Of a stretch of 64,000 bases of DNA, positions 58,084 through 64,000 are shown one piece after another. The notes under the pieces are model-generated. The model made no database searches and was not told where the DNA came from. It was given only the letters and a program-made list of their open reading frames with translations. This DNA is from Bretschneidera sinensis (lineage: Eukaryota > Streptophyta > Magnoliopsida > Brassicales > Akaniaceae), in contig CM043705.1 in the NCBI GenBank assembly GCA_023935145.1, forward strand, positions 54,423,084-54,487,083, written 5' to 3'. The position numbers were made by a program, and so were the translations under genes. The stretch's first letter is position 1. Each line of letters opens with the position of its first letter.

Positions 58084-59941
58084 ATGTCTGGTGGTAGCGA
58101 TACCAGTAGGGCTCTGTCAAGGGAGTTAGGGGAGGCGATGGGCTACCCTTCTGCCGAGGAAACCTCTTCTCAGGATTCGGCTCACCTAGGTGAGGGCCAG
58201 GCCCTCATTCCGTATAGGGGGGAAGGAAGAGGGGGCTCGAGGGTCGAGTCATCTGGAGAGGAGGATGTTCAGGTGTCATTGACCATTAGGGTGATGCCCT
58301 GGACACTGAGAGAGAGGAATGGATATTCGAAGCGAATTCCATTTCGAGTGCCGTGAGGGAGGCCAGCCTTATGAAAATGAGGGTTAAGTATAGGATCCCT
58401 CTGGAATTCCATATGAGGGTTCCCAAGGTTGGAGAAAGGGCATTCGATGTCCTACCGAGTCAGGTGCCTTTCGAGCTTTGCCTCTACGAGCAACAGCTCA
58501 AGGGCGGGTTCAGGCTTCCTCTCCATTCTTTCCTCTGCTTAGTGCTCAGATACTTTGGTATCGCACTGAGCCAGCTGGTGCCCAACTCGGTCCGGCTGAT
58601 TCTAGCTTTTATCATCGTTTGCCAAGAGACGGGTAGGGTGATGAATATTAAAGTGTTTAAGGTCCATTTCCAGTTGGCTCGGCTTGGCCATACTGGGTGG
58701 GTCATCGTTAGCTCAAGGCGAGGGAAGAGTTTTCTGAAGGAAAAATCTTCGTCCATAAAGAAGTGGAAGGAGGGTTTTTTCTTCGTCTAGAGTGCTGAGA
58801 GTTATGACTTCCCGCTTAGCTGGGGTTTGGATCGTGTTGGTAAATGTAAAAGACCACATCTTCAAACCAGTGAGCAGGAGAAGTTGAGGGCGATGCTGGC
58901 CGCGCCCTTGGATACAGAGGTGCTTGGAGACAATGAAGAACTCCACAGGCGTGGCCTGTGTCCTCCCAGCTTTCTCCCGCACCTGGGGCACGGTAGCTGT
59001 CGATTTATTTGTGCATAGAAATTTTCCTATTTTTTATCCAAGTTTCTAACGTTCTCTTTTTTGCCCAGATATAGAGATGACAGCGTTGGCTAGGGGCATA
59101 GTTCATGAACGAAAAAGGGCTGCAGAGACTTGTAGCTTGGGGCTGAAGAAGAAAACCAAGGTTCCGTCCGTGGCTCTGATTTTGGTGGACAGTCCCCCTA
59201 GGCCTCCATCTTTCTTAGGGGGAGTGGCCCAATTATGCCTGCGCCTCTTTCTGGGACGCCTTTACCTCAAGAGGGGCTTGGGATGGCTCCCCTCTTTACT
59301 TCGAGATGGGCCCTGAGGACGGACGATTCCGTATTCACTAATCCTAAGGTGCCCCGTGAGCACCTGGTGCTGGGGATTCCTCCTCGCGACATGGTGGATG
59401 CTTCGTCAAAGCCTATCGAGATACTATGCTCAGTCGCGAAGGTTGCCTTCTCTCAGGTAATGCTCGTCTCACCTTTTGAATTGGTTTATATGTTCTATTT
59501 CTAACGGGGTTGTTCTCTTAGGTCGAAGTTTTGGTCGGAGTGCTTTCTCGGCACACATTAGACATGGTGGATTGCCTGGCCAAGACCGAGCACAAATTGC
59601 AGGAGTCCCAGGACGCTGTTCACGATCTGTCCATCTCTCTTGAGACAGTAGAGAGGGAGAGGGCGGAGGCTGTTTTTGAAAGGGATCATCGTCTTAGGTC
59701 TGAAGAGACTCTTAGAGATGAGCTGAAAGAGGTTCGTCGTCAGGCCACAGAGAATGAGGCATTCCTTACAGAGAAGGGCACAAATCAGTATATAGAAGGC
59801 TTTGAAAAAGCCAAGAGGAGGGCCGCGCTTCTTTTCCCGGTGGTTGACTTCTCGGGTCTCGACTTGGCTGTAGATTCAGAAGGGTCTGACGTCACCTCTT
59901 CCAGAGGAAGTGCTGAGGAGGCCGCTATGTATAAGGTCTAG
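58084..59941 (+). pseudogene. Antisense gene with 'putative gypsy type transposon' domain
   Basis: A plus-strand gene lying opposite to pol. From ATG 58084 (MSGGSDTSRALSRELGEAMG), after a frame change near 58290-58340, comes the block EFHMRVPKVGERAFDVLP, LPLHSFLCLVLRYFGIALSQ and LVPNSVRLILAFIIVCQETG, which resembles the Transposase_28 (PF04195) family found in plant Gypsy elements. A TAG interrupts it at about 58788 where the frame continues SAESYDFPLSW. Likely introns lie near 58992-59070 and 59457-59520 (both GT-AG). The C-terminal exon 59521-59941 is a coiled coil (KTEHKLQESQDAVHDL, VERERAEAVFERDHRLRSEE). A poly(A) signal AATAAA is at 60104. Such antisense ORFs are known in Retand/Grande-type elements; their role is unclear. 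The lesions indicate decay. Confidence 0.75.
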
Positions 59942-60162
59942 GAGGGGTCAGAGGGTGCTGGTCAGCCTATTCTAGAAGAAGGGGTCCAAGAACCTGCTGA
60001 TGATACTTGATCGCGGCCTACAAGGCTCTGTCTTTCCTATAGTTGTTTAACACTTTTATACCTGAGGCCAGATTGCCCGGCTTTTGTACCGCTTTTCTAT
60101 ATGAATAAACCAATATGTTTGAAACTTCAAATCTTTATTGATATTTTACTTTCTTTTACATT

Positions 60163-61590
60163 TTATTGATAAAACTTACGGAGGTTCTCCGTGTTCCAGG
60201 TGCGTGGAATGGTTTTTCTTTCCATATCTTCTAGTTCATGAGTGCCCATTCTACAAACCCTTCGAATTCGATAAGGGCCTTCCCAGTTTGATACTAGCTT
60301 CCCTGTGCGGCGAGGGTGTGATACTTCACTCTTTCGGAGGACGAGGTCATTAAGCTTGAAGTCTTTTGATCGGACCCAGGAGTTGTAGTATAGAGCTGCC
60401 TTTTGCTGGTAGGTCGCGAGGCGGATCTGGGCTTTGTCCCTTGTCTCTTCAATTAGATCCGTGTTCATTCTCAACCCTTCTTTATTGTTGCCTGGTTCAA
60501 AGTGCTGCACTCGTATCGATGGGATCCCAATTTCCAGAGGGATGACAGCCTCTGACCCGTATGCTATGAAGAAAGGGGTTTCTCTAGTTGGCGTCCGAGT
60601 TGTTGTTCAATAGGGCCAAAGGATATGGTAGAGCTGCTCTACCCACTGATTATTCGCCTCGTCAAGTCTTCTTCTGATCCCTTGGAGGAGTGTCCTATTA
60701 GTTATTTCAGCCTGACCGTTGGCCTGTGGATACCCCACAAAAGAGAACCAATATTTTATCTGGAGGTCATCACAGAATGTCTTGAATCGAGAGCTGTCAA
60801 ACTGCTTCCCATTGTCGGTGATCAGCACTCGAGGGATCCCGAATCGGCATACTATCGATTTCTATATAAAGTTTCGAGTCTGGTGATCTGTGATACTGGC
60901 CAGTGGCTCGGCCTCGACTTATTTGGTGAAGTAGTCAATGGCTACAATAAGATGCTTCTTCTGCCCAACAGCCATTGGGAATGGGCCTAGGAGATCCATC
61001 CCCCACATGACGAAAATGAGAGGGCTGGTGATGGAGACGAGAGGGTTAGCGGGGCGGTGTGATATTGGAGACCACCGCTGACAGTTCTCATATTTTTTGA
61101 CTACGTCTGCCACGTCACCTTTAACTGTGGGCTAATAGTACCCATGGCAAAGGACCTTAAAGGCTAAGGCCCGAGCCCCTAGGTGGTTTTCGCATATCCC
61201 TTCATAGACCTCTTGGAGAGCATATTTGGACTCTCTCGGCATGAGGCATCATAGGTATAGCATGGTTAGAGCCCTTTTATATAGTTATCCTTCCATGAAG
61301 GTGTAACACGAGGCACAAAAAATTAACCTCCTGGCTTGGTCCTTTTGTTCGGGTACCGTGCCTTCTTTTAGATATTGGAGGATCGGATCCATCCAGGTGG
61401 GCCCCTCTTCTACCGGTAGAACTGGAGCTTTATCTATACTTGGTGCAGCGAAGATTTCTTGGTAGACAGCTCGGCTGGGCGTTAGTTCCTGAGAGGAGGC
61501 CAGGTTCGCAAGGGCATCTGTCTGAGAGTTTTCGGCTCTAGGGATCTGAGTTATCCTGAATGTTTTGAGCATGGCGACCCGTTCCTTCAC
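60163..61590 (-). pseudogene. Tat-like Gypsy integrase
   Basis: Integrase in order on the minus strand: KKYENCQRWSPISHRP (zinc-finger end), MWGMDLLGPFPMAVGQKKH, LIVAIDYFTK, then, after an in-frame TAG (TGG in relatives), CRFGIPRVLITDNGKQFDS, GYPQANGQAEITNRTLLQGI and ILWPY followed by a TGA (CGA expected). The C-terminal part 60510-60163 has the GPYRIRRV-like domain and ends LRKFYQ. D, D and E residues are retained. An upstream piece (61590-61285) is the linker from RNase H. Two or more stops make it dead. Confidence 0.85.
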
Positions 61591-62200
61591 TTTTTGGAGA
61601 TACCGGAAGAGTTTTTTCCCCCTGACGCCTTGGCTAACCTTAGACCGGCTAGGAGGGCTTCGTATTTTGCTTCATTATTGGAGGCCCCGAACCCGAACCT
61701 CAATGCATATTCAATGGTGAAGCCTTCCGGACTGCAGAGGATGAGCCCCACCCCATTTCCTTGTGAATTTGAGGACTCATCCACATGGAGACTCCATTTC
61801 AAAGGGGGGCCATCATCCTTTGATGTTGCGGGCTCGTCCGGGTCTATGGGCAGGGTTGTTTCCACGATGAAATCGGCCAGAGCTTGGCCCTTGATAGATT
61901 GCCTAGGTCGGTAGCGGATATCAAACTCTCCCAGCTTGACCGCCCATTTTACTATCCTCCCCGAAGCACTTGGATTGTGAAAGACCTGCCTCAAGGGTTG
62001 GTCCGTCAGGAGGACGATAGTGTGTGCCTGGAAGTAAGGCCGGAGCTTTCGTGCGGCTAACATTAGGGCGTAGACCATTTTTTCAATAGGAGGGTACCTC
62101 GTCTCAGCGTCGTGGAGAATTCGGCTGACGTAGTAGATGGGCTTCTGGGTACTTGCTTCTTCCTATATCAGAACAGAGGCTACAGTGCCTGGGTTGGCAG
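61587..62200 (-). pseudogene. Tat-like Gypsy RNase H and archaeal-type RNase H
   Basis: The first part (MVYALMLAARKLRPYFQAHT, LLTDQPLRQVF) is the usual Gypsy RNase H end with the connecting region (KWAVKLGEFDIRYRPRQSIK, ALADFIVE). A second domain follows: WSLHVDESSNSQGNGVGLIL, EYALRFGFGASNNEAKYEAL. This is the archaeal-type RNase H that marks the Tat lineage. Its first Asp-Gly has become Asp-Glu (HVDE, expected HVDG), a G-to-A change. Confidence 0.85.
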
Positions 62201-62303
62201 ATAGGTAAAGGAAGAACTCTTCATCTGGGAGTGGTTTGGTCAAGAAGGGCGGCGAACTCAGATATTTCTTCAAGTCTTCAAACACCTCCTAGCAGCTTTC
62301 AGA

Positions 62304-63047
62304 CTAGGTGAAATCCTTTGTATTTTTGATAGCCTTAAAGAAAGGAAGGCACATTTCTGCCGACTTAGACATAAAACGGCTCAGGGCCGCGATTTGTCTG
62401 GTGAGTCGTTGGATCTCTTTCACAGACTTGGGAGGGGCCATGTTGAAGATGGCCTCTATCTTTTCCATATTAACCTCTATCCCTCTCTGAGTGACCATGA
62501 ATCCTAAGAACTTACCCCCGGTTACCCCAAAAGTGCACTTAGACGGATTCAATCTCATATTGTGCTTGCGCAAGACTCCGAAGGCCTCTTCTAGGTCGGA
62601 GCAGTGGTTCTATGCTTCGGAGCTTTTAACCAACATATTATCCACATAGACTTCCATAATTCGCCCAATCTACCTTTTGAAGATTTTGTTTACCAACCTC
62701 TGATAGATTGTCCCAGCATTCTTCAGCCCAAAGGGCATCACTTCGTAGCAATACAGCCCTCGCTCGGTGATAAAAGTGATCTTTTCTTGGTCAGACTTGT
62801 GCATGAAAATCTGGTTGTAACCAGAGTAGGCGTCCATGAAAGAGAGAAGTTCATGCCTGGAAGTGGCGTCTACCATCTGATCGATCCGAGGAAGAGGAAA
62901 ACTGTCCTTTGGGCAAGCTTTGTTTAGGTTAGTGAAGTCAATGCAAATACGCCATTTACCGCTGGTTTTTTTTACCATCACGACATTGGATACCCAATCT
63001 GGGTACCTTGCTTCCCTGATAAAGCCATCTTCCAACAGTTTGTCCAC
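62304..63047 (-). pseudogene. Tat-like Gypsy reverse transcriptase
   Basis: RT domains: WRICIDFTNLNKACPKDSFP, FMDAYSGYNQIFMHKSDQEK, EVMPFGLKNAGTIYQRLVNK, then a TAG at about 62670 (CAG expected). Past it the catalytic block reads VYVDNMLVKS instead of VYVDDMLVKS, losing one metal-binding Asp. The thumb follows at 62573-62304 (LNPSKCTFGVTGGKFLGFMV). This copy cannot reverse transcribe. Confidence 0.88.
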
Positions 63048-63065
63048 CTCAGTGTTGATGGCTAC

Positions 63066-63866
63066 CTAGCGTTCGGGGGTGAAAGACCTCTTCTTCTGAA
63101 TAACTGGCTTGCACCTGGGATCTACATTCAGGCGGTGCTCAACGGTTTCAGGGTTAACCCCTAGCATATCTAGGGCTGACCAGGCGAATAGATCCTGATT
63201 TTTTCGGAGGGGGCGAAGGAGTTCTTCCCTGGGTTCTTTTGGGAGGTTTGCTCCTATTTGTATGGTTCGGGCAGGGTCTTTTTTCAGGGGCACAGTGGTT
63301 AGTTCCTCTATGGGCTGGTCTCTGGGTGTCTTCACCTTTTCCTGTAGATCATCTACTTCAAGCGGGAGGGCCTTGGTCTTTCTTCTTTCCCTAATATCAC
63401 TCAAATAACAGGACTGGGAGACCTTCTGGTCCCCTTTGATCACCCCTATCCCTTTGCTGGTGGAGAACTTGACCTTCAGGTGATAGGTGGAGACGATAGC
63501 CTTCAACTTGTTGAGGTTGGGCCGGCCGATTATTATGTTATAGGAATAGGGTTGTTTTACCACTAGGAACGTAGTCTGTATAGTGGACGTCCTCGGGGCT
63601 GTCCCAGCTGTCACGAGGAGGACTATGCTTCCTTCGATAAAGACTGGTGATCCCCCGAAACTATAGAAGAGGGCAGGGGTAGGCTCTAGATGCCCCTCCT
63701 TCAACTCCATGCGTTGATAGGCCTCATGAAATAGTATATCTGCAGAACTCCTATTATCGATCAGGACCCGTAGTATTTCGCAGTTAGCCACTAGGAGAGA
63801 GACTACCACAGTGTCGTCATGAGGAGTCTGCACGCCTTCGAGGTCGTCTTCTGTAAAGGATATCAC
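63066..63866 (-). pseudogene. Tat-like Gypsy protease region
   Basis: The retroviral-type aspartic protease region: VLIDNRSSADILFHEAYQRM, where the flap-forming active-site Asp-x-Gly is Asp-Asn-Arg, followed by YNIIIGRPNLNKLKAIVSTY with the second conserved Gly-Arg. The tail leads to the RT (NPETVEHRLNVDPRCKPVIQ). A TAG at 63066 replaces the CAG expected before VAIN. gag is expected upstream, past 64000. Confidence 0.85.
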
Positions 63867-64000
63867 CGGTTCTGTTCTTCTTTTCTTCTGGGGGCCACTG
63901 ACGGAGGCTACAGCCCTAGTATATGCTTTGCCGCTCCGCTTCGAATTCCCCCCCGCAGCTGGCCTTCCGCAAATAGTTTTGATGATTCCGGTGGATGTGG

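Larger units (their letters stand above)
53295..64000 (-). mobile_element. Tat/Retand-like Gypsy retrotransposon, cut by the window end
   Basis: On the minus strand: protease, RT, RNase H, a second archaeal-type RNase H and integrase (63866 to 60163), then a 6-kb 3' region with an antisense gene, duplicated cassettes and tandem arrays, and the 3' LTR (53295-53978). gag and the 5' LTR lie outside the window. The dual RNase H and a 3' antisense ORF are features of the plant Tat lineage (Retand, Grande, Ogre relatives). It interrupts the RING gene. Several catalytic residues are mutated and the pol frame has stops, so this copy is inactive. Confidence 0.88.

Overview
The window is nuclear DNA from a flowering plant, probably a eudicot. 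The evidence is spliced genes with GT-AG introns and proteins of plant-specific families: MYB-CC, CML, plant RING-H2, mandelonitrile-lyase-like GMC oxidoreductase and cycling DOF factor. Long AT-rich spacers and many nested LTR retrotransposons fit the same origin. I cannot name the species. Host genes are few and well separated; most of the rest is mobile DNA. There is no operon-like organisation.

Layout: 27-770 is a small spliced gene of unknown family. 3003-3590 (minus) is an intronless calmodulin-like gene. 6790-8100 is a decayed 3' piece of a non-LTR element (zf-RVT plus RNase H). 9598-16880 (minus) is a dead cycling DOF factor gene split by a 6.0-kb Copia element (10191-16212, target duplication GAAGC). 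17035-18312 is a SIRE-like solo LTR. 18704-32575 is a dead Copia that received a solo LTR (20147-20749) and a 9.5-kb chromovirus-like Gypsy (21179-30645, target duplication CTTTA). 33492-43765 is a predicted five-exon gene of 113 aa. Its first intron carries a 5.06-kb non-autonomous LTR element (33616-38676, target duplication CATGG) with LTRs that look identical by eye and an interior almost wholly made of tandem repeats. 45365-46278 is a hAT-like non-autonomous transposon with a tRNA-derived SINE-like segment inside. 48222-49766 is a MYB-CC (PHR1-like) transcription factor. 50565-52365 is a GMC oxidoreductase of the mandelonitrile lyase/HOTHEAD family. 52699-53294 (minus) is a RING-H2 E3 ligase whose N-terminus is cut off by the LTR of a large Tat/Retand-like Gypsy. 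That element occupies 53295 to the window end on the minus strand.

The most unusual region is the Gypsy's 6-kb 3' segment (53979-60110). It holds a plus-strand (antisense) gene resembling the 'putative gypsy type transposon' family, two duplicated plus-strand cassettes with TATA and poly(A)-like signals, and two tandem arrays in which each unit can fold into hairpins. The repeat-filled element at 33616-38676 shares its terminal motifs and polypurine-tract region with this Gypsy, so the two may be a non-autonomous/autonomous pair. The Gypsy's pol carries many C-to-T or G-to-A type lesions in catalytic residues, so this copy itself looks inactive.
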